Shown here: in pieces, positions 1-7,680 of the stretch
Layout of the letters: every line of letters begins with the position of its first letter
Numbering within the stretch: the stretch's first letter is position 1
Translations under genes and position numbers: made by a program
Source: Psychrobacillus sp. BL-248-WT-3
GTDB taxonomy: Bacteria > Bacillota > Bacilli > Bacillales_A > Planococcaceae
Assembly (NCBI RefSeq): GCF_012843435.1
Contig: NZ_JABAFC010000028.1
Location: 1 to 51,344 of the forward strand
Length of the DNA: 51,344 bases
Direction of reading: 5' to 3'
Notes under the pieces: generated by a model
Seen by the model: only the letters and a program-made list of their open reading frames with translations
Database searches by the model: none
What the model was told of the DNA's origin: nothing

Positions 1-57
1 ACCGACAGAATTTGTTTTAAGCAAAAGTGTTCACTCTAAATTAGCAAAAAGTGTTCA
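1..57. mobile_element. probable IS21-family insertion sequence, one end only
   Basis: Read on the minus strand, the segment starts with TG at position 57. It contains two direct copies of a GAACACTTTTTGC-like motif about 24 bp apart (around 10-32 and 43-57). Paired terminal repeats beginning with TG are typical of IS21-family ends. The segment abuts the point where the tnsA reading frame at 61-189 stops matching TnsA. No transposase is visible because the window begins inside it. Assignment to IS21 is inference; that foreign DNA interrupts tnsA is better supported. Confidence 0.4.
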
Positions 58-60
58 ATT

Positions 61-189
61 CTACTTGACGGTTACAACATCTTGGGTTGTTAGCCATGGC
101 TTATAATTAGTTAATTCACCTTGACCTCTTTTTTCTTTTTGATACTTTGCAATTTTTACTTCTGTCCATCCAGTTTCTCTTTTACTCAT
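61..189 (-). pseudogene. 5' remnant of tnsA of an older Tn7-like element
   Basis: An ATG at 189 is preceded by AAGGA and opens 42 codons ending at TAG 61-63. The product contains RGQGELTNYKPWLTTQDV, matching the conserved N-terminal region of TnsA endonucleases (compare the GRGKDYVPFIQ...GWLTRTHGWK part of the intact TnsA at 31189-31998). The catalytic domain is missing because the frame ends against the probable IS end at 57. It lies just inside the transposon end at 501 and points away from glmS, as expected for a first tns gene. It cannot encode a working TnsA. It is evidence that a second, older Tn7-like element lies beyond the left edge of the window. Confidence 0.72.
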
Positions 190-244
190 ATTTATCCTTT
201 AAACTCTCCTTTATTTTATTGTAGTGGGGAAGGGGTAAGATTTT

Positions 245-280
245 AAAATAAAAAAATATCTGTCCGCATTAAGCGAACAG
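245..280 (-). terminator. rho-independent terminator inside the older element
   Basis: The arms CTGTCCGC (260-267) and GCGAACAG (273-280) form a stem with one mismatch around ATTAA. On the minus strand they are followed by an ATATTTTTTTATTTT tract. It would stop transcription arriving from the glmS side before it enters the truncated tnsA. Confidence 0.6.
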
Positions 281-339
281 ATTCAAATTAAATATATAAT
301 AGACAATTTTATTTTTTTATATACATAACTGTATATTAT

Positions 340-492
340 TTTTGTACAACTTTATTATTTATATATATACAACACTTAGCGTTTAATACTTTTTGTAGTA
401 CTTTATTTTCCAACTAAGATATTTTGTACAACTTTATTTTTTATATATAATATTTTTTGTATAACTTTATTTTTTTTGTACAACTTTATTTT
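340..492 (+). repeat. five direct TnsB-type binding sites of the older element
   Basis: Copies of TTTTGTACAACTTTATTTT (19 bp) occur at 340-358, 391-409, 422-440, 455-473 and 474-492. The copies at 391 (TTTTGTAGTAC...) and 455 (TTTTGTATAAC...) are slightly degenerate. All have one orientation and they become denser toward position 501. This is the arrangement of TnsB sites at a Tn7-type end. Binding itself is inferred. Confidence 0.68.
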
Positions 493-496
493 CAAA

Positions 497-501
497 TCAC
501 A
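497..501. other. left copy of 5-bp target site duplication (TCACA)
   Basis: TCACA immediately precedes the left terminus TGTCCA at 502 and is repeated at 37226-37230 directly after the right terminus TGGACA. Five bases is the duplication length made by Tn7-family transposition. These same bases are also the last five of the older element's right end. Confidence 0.88.
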
Positions 502-641
502 TGTCCAATGACATTATAGTTGGTAACTCCAAAATTCAATAACAGCAATTAAATATGGATGTTTCAAAAAACTTTAACTTACATTATAGTTGGTAACCCA
601 TCCAATCGTACTTTTAAGGTATTTACATTATAGTTAGTAAC
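502..641 (+). repeat. left transposon end with three TnsB-type sites
   Basis: Site cores ACATTATAGTTGGTAAC lie at 511-527 and 581-597, with ACATTATAGTTAGTAAC at 625-641. The spacing is loose, as in Tn7L. The terminal TGTCCAATG occupies 502-510. From 642 to 760 no gene or structure is visible. Confidence 0.87.
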
Positions 642-760
642 CCAATGTTTTCCTTAATGTTATTGATTTTTGTTATTGCAAATTACTTTGAACGACTTTC
701 AAAATGAGAAACCTAACAAGAGTACACCTTTATGACTGAATCTCCATTTAATTTTATTGA

Positions 761-1894
761 TTAGTCATGATATTTAGGAAAACTATTTTGAGTAGTTTGT
801 GATGCTTCCTCTAAAATCTTTTTTACCCGCAGTAATTCTAGCGGGGGAAGTTTATCTTCAGTCATAAAAGTATTGATAAATCTCTGAAATAAGAAATTAT
901 GTGGAATATGGGAAACATTTTCTTTTGTTTTACTATCAAATGTAGAATGAGCTATAACAGGATGGTAAAATGCTTTGTTTTTAAAAGGTATATTAGAAAA
1001 TGGGTTATGAAAGACAATTAATCCGTCTAATAAATGCTCCACATAATTTTCCTTGAATGTTACTTCATTAATAGGTTGAGTACCAAAATCGTTATATCTA
1101 GAATGGCTGACTAAAGTAATTCTTGGATCATCACACATTACCCTCACTTTACCAAACGTTGCTGTATTACTAAAAATAACAGCGCTAATATGAGCAAACT
1201 TGGGAGTTGTAAAATATCCTAAAGGTACTTTAGCTCCATTTTTTTTATCTATTTCCTCCATGTATATAGCATCCAGTATATCTCTATTTTCATCATCCCA
1301 GTCTACTGCTATATATCGATCAAAACCATATAAAACTCTATGTATAGCTTGCATACGTTGCTCATTTGTATAAGGCGAGTCAAAAGGAGTAATTGCTATA
1401 ATGAACGGTTTTCCTTTAACATGTTCCAACTGACCATACGATTCTTTATATTTTTGAGACTTGCTCATAAAAGCATTAGCAATTCTAATGGTGGCGTTAT
1501 CAACAATCTTCTCCACTGGCCATTCTTTAAAGATATCTTTAGAAAAATCTTTTTTCCATTCTGGGGTTTCATCCTGTGCGTGACTAGCAATAGTTGCCTC
1601 TACATTAAAACCATCTTCACCTTCAATAACAAAATCTGGACGATTATAAGACATATTTACATTTAATTTTAGTTCCTTGCACACTGCAAAAAGGTATAGC
1701 TCCCAAAACGATGAGTTAAAAGTTGTTTGAAACTCTTTAACAAATTTATGGTCACGATCTTCAAATCCTTCTGCCCACTCTTTTATAAATTCTCTAGCAT
1801 AAAACAATTTTTCATTATAAATACTCAGGAAATTTGGATGTAATTTATCTTCAGGATATTGAGGGACAAATAATAAATCACTAACTTTTTTCAT
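761..1894 (-). CDS. putative PD-(D/E)xK-like nuclease, left-end cargo
   Basis: This 377-residue protein has no signal peptide or membrane segment, so it is likely cytoplasmic. Residues 85-101 contain RPDFVIEG followed by NVEAT. D87 and E99 lie at the usual spacing of a PD-(D/E)xK core, although the expected lysine position is threonine. An acidic residue in a preceding helix (E65) also fits the fold. I do not recognise the family, and the nuclease call rests only on this motif. The gene stands alone, next to the left end of the transposon, a place where Tn7-like elements often carry single defence genes. Restriction or anti-phage function is therefore plausible but inferred. The start ATG at 1894 is preceded by a weak AAAGGTGG-type ribosome binding site. 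Confidence 0.5.
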   Translation of the reverse strand: MKKVSDLLFVPQYPEDKLHPNFLSIYNEKLFYAREFIKEWAEGFEDRDHKFVKEFQTTFNSSFWELYLFAVCKELKLNVNMSYNRPDFVIEGEDGFNVEATIASHAQDETPEWKKDFSKDIFKEWPVEKIVDNATIRIANAFMSKSQKYKESYGQLEHVKGKPFIIAITPFDSPYTNEQRMQAIHRVLYGFDRYIAVDWDDENRDILDAIYMEEIDKKNGAKVPLGYFTTPKFAHISAVIFSNTATFGKVRVMCDDPRITLVSHSRYNDFGTQPINEVTFKENYVEHLLDGLIVFHNPFSNIPFKNKAFYHPVIAHSTFDSKTKENVSHIPHNFLFQRFINTFMTEDKLPPLELLRVKKILEEASQTTQNSFPKYHD

Positions 1895-1948
1895 TTATAA
1901 CCCACCTTTAATAAAAGAAGCTTAGATATTACTACTTATTATACTATT

Positions 1949-1996
1949 TCATGGAAAATAAAATAAGCCTGTGGCTTTGCAGCAACCATAGGCTTT
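1949..1996 (-). terminator. terminator downstream of the frameshifted small gene
   Basis: AAGCCTGTGG (1965-1974) pairs with CCATAGGCTT (1986-1995). On the minus strand it is followed by a TATTTTATTTTCC tract. It belongs to the reading frame ending at 2033 and is duplicated near the right end at 37010-37054. Confidence 0.65.
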
Positions 1997-2070
1997 CTGT
2001 TACAATAATTCGTTTTAACTTCAAACCATTTTTCATGCTTTGATATATTTTTTTGAAGAAGTATCATAAG
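1957..2070. repeat. imperfect direct duplication, left copy (partner 37008-37130)
   Basis: About 110 bp starting ATGGAAAATAAA and running through the terminator hairpin into the last codons of the small gene at 2033 is repeated, with scattered changes, at about 37008-37130 in the same orientation. Both copies lie just inside the transposon ends. Confidence 0.7.
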
Positions 2071-2237
2071 GTTCATATCTTTGTTTCAAAGCTGGTATCC
2101 CAAGTTTTGACTTTACAATACGCAGCTTCGTCGTGTCTATCTGTATATATTTATTTTCATCGAATGAATTTTCTGGGTTTCTATCATGTAAAATTACATT
2201 AGTTAATGGATAGGAAATCACAATGATTTATTCCCAT
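2033..2237 (-). pseudogene. small frameshifted gene of unknown function
   Basis: A good ribosome binding site (AAAGGAG, 2244-2250) stands six bases before ATG 2237, but that frame stops after 12 codons. One frame over, an uninterrupted frame (from GTG 2221 to TGA 2033) gives about 62 residues, including QIDTTKLRIVKSKLGIPALK. A one-base shift between the two would restore a single protein of about 67 residues. I do not recognise the product. Its 3' end and terminator are present a second time at 37087-37130, there with an in-frame stop. The gene is probably inactive, though use of the GTG start cannot be excluded. Confidence 0.45.
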
Positions 2238-2449
2238 AACATACTCCTTTAATAAAAAAACTATACAATTTCACCAACCTCAATTGTTAAATTGTGTTTT
2301 AATTACAATGGTATTAAAAAATTTAATCTCCATAACTTTTCCTTATTTCTTCTATATTATATATTAGTACACAAGGAAGGAGTATCCTCCTCATTGGAGC
2401 GACCATATGAGTAAATACTAATAACATTATCATAGGTGGTTTATAGTTT

Positions 2450-2995
2450 GTGAATGAATCGATAACACTCATTTCTTTAATGAGCACAACAATCAAATTT
2501 ATCTTATTACTTTTCTTGAACTGGGGAATTGGTGCAATTGGCTTTATACCAAGTTTCTTTGTTACTGCTATCAACATAAACTCCTTGGGTTTAGTGCTTG
2601 GTGTCATTCTTACATTTACTGGAGAAATTTTTGGTGCAATTATTGGTTTTCACATGTATCGGTGGGGCTTCTCTAAAATTAATCCTGGATGGCTAAGTCA
2701 TTCAATTTTTAAAACTATAAAAAATAGTTCTCCCATGCATGTGTTCACACTAATTATTCTATTTCGAATTCTACCATTTGTTCCATCTGGGATAGTTACC
2801 GCAGGTGCTTCTTTAACAACTATTAACGGATGGTTTTTTATGACTGCAAGTTCAATCGGGAAAGTACCTGCAGTTGTCATTGAAGTAGCAATAGTCTTTG
2901 GGGTTCTTCAAAAAATATCAATGAATTATTTATACGGGGTTATGATCTTGTTATTGGTAATATTTACACTTTTTTTGATTAAAAAGAAAATGTAA
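2450..2995 (+). CDS. TVP38/TMEM64 (VTT domain) family membrane protein
   Basis: This 181-residue, almost wholly hydrophobic protein has about five membrane segments. The stretch GEIFGAIIGFHMYRWGF and the later FRILPFVPSGIVTAGAS are typical of the VTT/DedA-like domain found in YtxB- and YdjZ-type proteins. These proteins are thought to handle lipids or transport at the cytoplasmic membrane, but the substrate is not known. It is the only plus-strand gene in this part and has no operon partner. The GTG start at 2450 has a poorly placed AGGTGG upstream, and ATG 2483 is an alternative. It may belong to the metal island, since VTT proteins often sit beside heavy-metal genes. A specific role is not supported. 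Confidence 0.72.
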   Translation: MNESITLISLMSTTIKFILLLFLNWGIGAIGFIPSFFVTAININSLGLVLGVILTFTGEIFGAIIGFHMYRWGFSKINPGWLSHSIFKTIKNSSPMHVFTLIILFRILPFVPSGIVTAGASLTTINGWFFMTASSIGKVPAVVIEVAIVFGVLQKISMNYLYGVMILLLVIFTLFLIKKKM

Positions 2996-3212
2996 ACCAC
3001 TGGTCATAGTTAATGGCAAAGTAAAGAAAAAATTTAATAATCTAGATATAATAATTTACTTGGTAATAATTTTTTATGATTGTAAGTTGCTCCTTTATAT
3101 ATAGCGCACAAAAATATTTGGCCATATAGTTTTCTGTGTAATCTCCTCAACCTAATAATAGGAATTCTAGCAATTACTTATTTCTATTAATATTAAATGC
3201 AGTTCTTTAATA

Positions 3213-3268
3213 ATTATAAGGCTACCACTAAAGCCATAAAGTTTGACTTTTTGCAGTAGCCTTATAAT
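3213..3268 (-). terminator. terminator of the copper storage protein gene
   Basis: ATTATAAGGCTAC (3213-3225) pairs perfectly with GTAGCCTTATAAT (3256-3268) around a 30-base loop. It lies 25 bp beyond the stop codon at 3294. The rest of the 2996-3293 gap holds no gene. Confidence 0.55.
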
Positions 3269-3293
3269 ATTTTAATATACTCTGTAAATTTTC

Positions 3294-3620
3294 TTAAGCA
3301 CTCATTTGACGACATGCTTCAGCACATTTACGGCATGACTCCGCACATCTTTGACAATGGTCATGTTCATGCTTAGCACACTCTTCAGCGCAACGTTCAC
3401 AAATTTCAGCACATAGTTGGCATATTTCTTTCATAAAAGGGCTATTCGAAGTCATCGCTTGTATCGCAAAGGCGCAAGCATCAGCACAAGCGCGATCTAA
3501 TCGTATACAATCGACCATCATCTTAACATCGCCTTCTTTTAAACAAGCATCAAAACATGTGTTACAAGCCTTTAGACATTCCATACAAGCCTTTAGACAT
3601 TCTTCATATTTTTGATTCAA
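3294..3620 (-). CDS. four-helix-bundle copper-binding protein (Csp/DUF326 family)
   Basis: This 108-residue protein has 19 cysteines, mostly in CxxxC and CxxC spacing along predicted helices (for example ECLKACMECLKACNTC, then C67, C70, C74, C77 and C81, and C89-C103), plus a HEHDH stretch. This is the pattern of cytosolic copper storage proteins, which fill the core of a four-helix bundle with many Cu(I) ions. There is no signal peptide, so it is probably the cytosolic Csp3 type. It is transcribed alone on the minus strand just downstream of the multicopper oxidase and has its own terminator. It would buffer copper taken into the cytosol, complementing export by CopA and CopB. The start ATG at 3620 is preceded by AGGAGGAAT. 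Confidence 0.88.
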   Translation of the reverse strand: MNQKYEECLKACMECLKACNTCFDACLKEGDVKMMVDCIRLDRACADACAFAIQAMTSNSPFMKEICQLCAEICERCAEECAKHEHDHCQRCAESCRKCAEACRQMSA

Positions 3621-3751
3621 AAAAATTCCTCCTAAATATTAATATTGCATTCAGTATTAATATTCCCATGAGATATTAATTCAAACAGTAAAATGAGAAC
3701 TCCTTAGAAAATCCTTATTTTTGTAACTCGTATGTAATTCTAATATAAATT

Positions 3752-5236
3752 TTAATCTATTTTTACTTGTCCCATCATTCCATTCTCTTCATGCTCAAGA
3801 ACATGACAATGGAACATATATATACCTTTGTTATTAAATTTAACGGCTAATTTCACTGTTTCTCCTGCATCAATTGCGACAGTATCTTTCCAACCTTGTT
3901 CGTTTACTGGCGGTTCGTTTCCATCAATTGAAATAATTTTAAACTGTGTCCCATGAATGTGGAATGGATGTGTCATTCCGCCCATTGCATCAGGTTTATT
4001 ATAAATTTCCCACACTTCGGTAACCCCTTGTTTTTGAGTTAAGTCAATTCGATCTATATCAAATTGCTTATCATTAATGGTCACCATTGCACCCATTCCA
4101 AAAAGTTCGAGTTTCTTCGTAACAGGTAAATTTCTTTCTTCATTTGTAACAGCAAAATTATTTAAAGTTTTTGGTAAATCACTTGAATTTGTTTTCTGTT
4201 CATCAATTTTAAATGGTAAAACGTTTGTATTTTCCTCATTAATTAATGCTATATCACTTGAGGCTTTATACTTTGAAAAATCAATGATAATCTCTGAACG
4301 TTCACCGGGTGTTAACGTTATTTCATTCATTGTTGTTGGTTCATTTAAGAAACCACCATCTGTAGCAATTTGTTGGAATGAATCTCCTGTATTTAATTTA
4401 AAAGAATAATTTCGAGCATTTGAACCATTTAATATACGTAATCTAACTTTTTCTTTACCTACCGTAAGTTTAGGATTCAATGTTCCATTTATTAATAAAG
4501 TATCTCCTATTGTTCCATCCTCATTAACTACTGCTTGGTAATCGAATTGCTTTTCCTCATTAAATTGTCTGTCTTGGAATACTAACGGAAAATCGTTTAT
4601 CCCATATTCCTTTGGTAAATCGAGATTTTTCGATTTTTCATCCTCCACATAAATTAAACCAGCTAATCCTTTATACACTTGCTCAGCTGTAGCACCTTCA
4701 GGATGTGGATGGAACCATAGAGTGGATGCCTCCTGATTAACAGTAAATTTCACATCTTCTGATTCACCTGGTTGTAGGATTTGATGTGGACCACCATCAC
4801 CTTCCCCTGGAATATCTACACCATGCCAATGAAATGTCGTTGGTTCTGATAAATCATTGTTAGTTCTAAATGTTACTGTTTCATCTTTTGATACTTGAAT
4901 AATTGGCCCTAAAAATGAACCATTATATCCATATGTTTCGGTTTGAACATTTTTGTAAAATTCAGTTGTTCCTTGCTGTGCTGTAATATCAATGATTCCA
5001 TCCTTTGGTTTAATTAAAGTTGGGAGTAATAGTTCATTTTCTCCAGTTGAATTATTTAATGCTAAAGGATTTGTATGGCTATCATGACCGTTTTCCATAG
5101 AACCCATTTCTTCCTCACTCATATTGGAATGATCCATGGTCGGATTTTTGTCAGGAGATGAATCACTTGCACTACAACCTCCAATTATAAAAATACTTAC
5201 CGACAACACTGAAATAATCCACATTTTGTATTTCAT
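3752..5236 (-). CDS. lipoprotein multicopper oxidase
   Basis: This 494-residue protein has a lipoprotein signal peptide with lipobox IIGGC (lipidated C21), followed by a Met/His-rich linker (residues 33-54) typical of copper-handling oxidases. All four copper motifs are present: HWHG (136-139), HPHP (176-179), HPFHIHG (423-429) and HCHVLEHEENGMMG (476-489). The last holds the type 1 copper ligands. Enzymes of the CueO/CotA class oxidise Cu(I) or phenolics at the outer face of the membrane while reducing oxygen to water. In this copper island, detoxification of Cu(I) outside the cytoplasm is the likely role. It is divergent from the SpoIIP-like gene at 5476. A weak CsoR-like dyad lies upstream at 5264-5280. 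Confidence 0.93.
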   Translation of the reverse strand: MKYKMWIISVLSVSIFIIGGCSASDSSPDKNPTMDHSNMSEEEMGSMENGHDSHTNPLALNNSTGENELLLPTLIKPKDGIIDITAQQGTTEFYKNVQTETYGYNGSFLGPIIQVSKDETVTFRTNNDLSEPTTFHWHGVDIPGEGDGGPHQILQPGESEDVKFTVNQEASTLWFHPHPEGATAEQVYKGLAGLIYVEDEKSKNLDLPKEYGINDFPLVFQDRQFNEEKQFDYQAVVNEDGTIGDTLLINGTLNPKLTVGKEKVRLRILNGSNARNYSFKLNTGDSFQQIATDGGFLNEPTTMNEITLTPGERSEIIIDFSKYKASSDIALINEENTNVLPFKIDEQKTNSSDLPKTLNNFAVTNEERNLPVTKKLELFGMGAMVTINDKQFDIDRIDLTQKQGVTEVWEIYNKPDAMGGMTHPFHIHGTQFKIISIDGNEPPVNEQGWKDTVAIDAGETVKLAVKFNNKGIYMFHCHVLEHEENGMMGQVKID

Positions 5237-5263
5237 CTTTATTCTCTCCCACTAATTTATTTA

Positions 5264-5280
5264 ATACATCGGTAGTGTAT
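5264..5280. promoter_or_regulatory. degenerate CsoR-like dyad upstream of the multicopper oxidase
   Basis: ATACATCGGTAGTGTAT keeps the ATAC-N9-GTAT frame of the four clear operators in this island but lacks the inner run of C or G. It lies 28 bp upstream of the oxidase start. This is suggestive only. Confidence 0.3.
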
Positions 5281-5475
5281 CAAATAAATATGAAAAATTT
5301 GTGGAGTAATACGTTTAAACTAAATGGACGAACCAACGAAGCAATGTTAGCCGGAATATCCGGAATATATAACACTCTTTTATTTCAATTAGTATTATTA
5401 TATTTTTTTATCTTACCAAAAGATACAGTTCTAATACCTACACTTCCAACATATTGTTATTTGAGGTGTATTAAT

Positions 5476-6324
5476 ATGAGAAACCAAAATAGAACTATTA
5501 TTGGACTACTTTTATTACTTTTTATATCACCAATTATTATAGCTACTCTTAGTAACCCTCAACAAATAGGAAATATGGACATCGCTGATGAGAAGGCAGT
5601 GGAGAAATCAGCGGTCGTATATGCTTCAACTCAAAATCAAAATCTTCATAATATCGAATTGATTGAACCAAAGAAAGCATTATTACTATTTACACACTCC
5701 CACGAAGCCTTTATACCAATAGTAAAAAATGAGACCGGTCAAGCAGAGGTATACCATTCAACCTCAAACATAACCGCTTTTGAAGATATAATTAGAAATC
5801 ATTTTAGCTTAAATTCTATTGAAACTGAGTTTCTTGGAGTTGACACCATGGATGAGTTAAAGAAAACAAATCGTACTTTTCCAGAAGCCTATAACGTTGT
5901 CCGTCCTTATTTAACAGAAAATGTTCAGAACAATAAATATGACATAATTATCGATTTACACAGAGATTCTGCAAACAGAAAAAATTCAACACTAACTTAT
6001 AATAATGAAACATTTGGAAAAATATATTTTGTGGTAGGGGAAGAGAATCCGAATTACGTATTAAACAAATCCTATGCCCAACATCTTTCCTCTCACTTAA
6101 ATGAATTGGTTCCCGGAATATCTAAAGGCGTCATCGGTAAAAAAGGAGACCATGTGGACGGCATTTATAATCAAGATCTTGCTAACAATATGGTGTTAAT
6201 AGAACTTGGTGGAATCGATAATACACAGGAAGAAATTAATCGTACAATTTCAGTTCTAGCAAAAGCTGTTTCAGACCTATTACAAGATGAACCTACCAAT
6301 CTAGTATCACATGCAGGAATTTAA
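5476..6324 (+). CDS. SpoIIP-like N-acetylmuramoyl-L-alanine amidase (copy 1)
   Basis: The ATG at 5476 with GAGGTG seven bases upstream gives 282 residues. The in-frame stretch back to 5275 has no ribosome site and was not used. An N-terminal membrane anchor (residues 6-24) is followed by the SpoIIP domain with its metal-binding and catalytic signatures: THSHE (residues 73-77), DLHRDS (160-165) and ELGGIDN (243-249). SpoIIP normally cleaves cross-linked peptidoglycan during engulfment in sporulation. This gene is divergent from the multicopper oxidase and convergent with a second SpoIIP-like gene. It is shorter than chromosomal SpoIIP (about 400 residues) and lacks most of the N-terminal spacer. 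It is probably a cargo paralogue rather than the sporulation gene itself. Confidence 0.85.
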   Translation: MRNQNRTIIGLLLLLFISPIIIATLSNPQQIGNMDIADEKAVEKSAVVYASTQNQNLHNIELIEPKKALLLFTHSHEAFIPIVKNETGQAEVYHSTSNITAFEDIIRNHFSLNSIETEFLGVDTMDELKKTNRTFPEAYNVVRPYLTENVQNNKYDIIIDLHRDSANRKNSTLTYNNETFGKIYFVVGEENPNYVLNKSYAQHLSSHLNELVPGISKGVIGKKGDHVDGIYNQDLANNMVLIELGGIDNTQEEINRTISVLAKAVSDLLQDEPTNLVSHAGI

Positions 6325-6330
6325 AAATAC

Positions 6331-6377
6331 AAAATGAAATGCACCTTAAGCCATAGGCTTAAGGTGCATTTCATTTT
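6331..6377. terminator. bidirectional terminator between the two SpoIIP-like genes
   Basis: A perfect 22-bp stem (6331-6352 with 6356-6377) and a three-base loop are flanked by A and T tracts. It serves the convergent genes ending at 6324 and 6451. Confidence 0.85.
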
Positions 6378-6450
6378 GAGATCTCAAATAATTTGAAGTA
6401 TATTTGGAAAATAAACGAACTAAATAATGTCTTGGATCAAAAAAACTGAT

Positions 6451-7506
6451 TTACATTTCTTCATGAAAATAATATTCACTTAAAACATCAGCAAAAACCT
6501 CTGTAGTTCGGTGAAGCTCTTCTACTGTATTATCTACGCCTCCTATTTCCACAATAATTGAGTTTGGAGAAATATCTTGATTATAAATTCCATTGCCTTG
6601 TTTACTGCTTTTTTGTATTACGCCTTTGGACAGCCCGGGGTATTGATTATCTAAAATTGTTTGTAGCCCTTCCGCGAACGTAAGATTCTTTCCATAACCT
6701 TCATGGCCCGTACCTACAACAAATAACAGTTTGGCATAGTTTACTCCATTCATTACAGTAGTAGTAGAATCACTACGTAAAGAATCGCGATGTAAATCTA
6801 GAAAGATCTCTAAATCCTTATTATCTTTTAATGCAGCACGTACTTGCTCTCCTGAGACATTATAAGAACTGTTATAGTTTAAACCTCTTGTAGCTAGTTC
6901 TTGAACGATATCGGTTGAATTGACTGTTGTCCCTACTCCCCTTCTTTCCAGTGCCCTTCCAAGCAGTTCTCCTACTAGTGTAATATTTGCTTTCGAGTGA
7001 TAGGCTTCTTCAGGTATATCTGTTTCTTCTAAATATGGCAAAAAAGATTCCCTGCTATGAGTATGGTAAATATACAGGACTTCCTTTCCGAAAGTTGAAT
7101 GGAATGATGAAATTTCTTTGGGAGATTTCATATTTTCAAAAAGAGCATCAATATTCTTTTTAGTAAGTTCTCTTTCGTTAAAGAAACGGTCCATAGTAGG
7201 CGCAAATTCATCCCTATCCTCTAGACTCAAGTTTGATTTCCCACCTGTATCTAAATTATTTGTTTTAGTAGGCATCCCATCTAATTCTTCAGATAAAGGA
7301 TCTTTTAATTCAACATGGAAAAAAGGGTAGATTTTATCATCAAAAATATTTTCTTCCTCTTGTTTAGGAACATAAAAAAATGTCGCCCAGAAAGAAAAAA
7401 GCAAGAGAATAAATAGCAAAATTGTTAAGTATAATAAAATTCTTAGTAAAATATTTTTCTTTTTCTTTATTGTGTTCTTTTCTTTGTTTAGGGAGCTAGA
7501 GGACAT
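6451..7506 (-). CDS. SpoIIP-like N-acetylmuramoyl-L-alanine amidase (copy 2)
   Basis: The 351 residues comprise a Lys-rich N-terminus, a membrane anchor at about 19-45, a spacer to about 140, and the SpoIIP amidase domain with YHTHSRES (147-154), DLHRDS and EIGGVDN signatures. The domain is clearly related to copy 1, but the spacer is longer and the sequences have diverged, so this is not a recent duplication. The active site would lie outside the membrane. It is transcribed alone, with AGGAGGGA before the ATG at 7506. Its presence with copy 1 and an NlpC/P60 hydrolase inside a copper island is unexpected. Wall remodelling for envelope metal proteins, or a role in spores, is conceivable but not shown. 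Confidence 0.86.
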   Translation of the reverse strand: MSSSSLNKEKNTIKKKKNILLRILLYLTILLFILLLFSFWATFFYVPKQEEENIFDDKIYPFFHVELKDPLSEELDGMPTKTNNLDTGGKSNLSLEDRDEFAPTMDRFFNERELTKKNIDALFENMKSPKEISSFHSTFGKEVLYIYHTHSRESFLPYLEETDIPEEAYHSKANITLVGELLGRALERRGVGTTVNSTDIVQELATRGLNYNSSYNVSGEQVRAALKDNKDLEIFLDLHRDSLRSDSTTTVMNGVNYAKLLFVVGTGHEGYGKNLTFAEGLQTILDNQYPGLSKGVIQKSSKQGNGIYNQDISPNSIIVEIGGVDNTVEELHRTTEVFADVLSEYYFHEEM

Positions 7507-7629
7507 TCGGTCCCTCCTATAATTTATCTTTTCAGTAGATTTATTTTAATAACATACCATAGAAAAGGATAACAAATAATTGTGGATAATATATGGACAA
7601 GAATGATTTTCCTACCCACAAAACATAAA

Positions 7630-7664
7630 AAAGCACAATCATCTATACAGTCGATGATTGTACT
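7630..7664 (-). terminator. terminator of the NlpC/P60 gene
   Basis: On the minus strand, GTACAATCATC pairs with GATGATTGTGC (one G:U pair) and is followed by TTTTTTATG. It lies 17 bp beyond the stop at 7681. Confidence 0.75.
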
Positions 7665-7680
7665 TGAAAAATTTTTAAGC

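Larger units (their letters stand above)
58..501. mobile_element. right (glmS-proximal) end of an older Tn7-like transposon
   Basis: Read from position 501 leftward, the end is TGTGATTTG followed at once by the first of five direct AAAATAAAGTTGTACAAAA sites. The spacing of TGT plus six bases and then a TnsB-type site is the same as at both ends of the intact element (TGTCCAATG or TGTCCAGTT, then the site). A terminator hairpin and a truncated tnsA follow inward. The architecture is that of a Tn7 right end, but the repeats differ clearly in sequence from those of the intact element. The remaining part of this element lies outside the window. Confidence 0.72.

Noticed and set aside
502-641. Repeated ATAGTTGGTAAC units considered as a CRISPR array or iterons
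   Set aside because: There are only three spaced copies, matched by four inverted copies at 37140-37216, directly next to TGT termini. They are transposon-end sites; no spacers or cas genes exist.
1340-1666. 108-residue plus-strand frame
   Set aside because: It is antisense to the nuclease-like gene, with no ribosome site and low-complexity hydrophobic composition. It is a shadow of the real gene.
5275-5475. Longer N-terminus for the first SpoIIP-like gene
   Set aside because: The in-frame extension has no ribosome site and overlaps the divergent promoter. ATG 5476 has GAGGTG at good spacing and starts directly before the membrane anchor.
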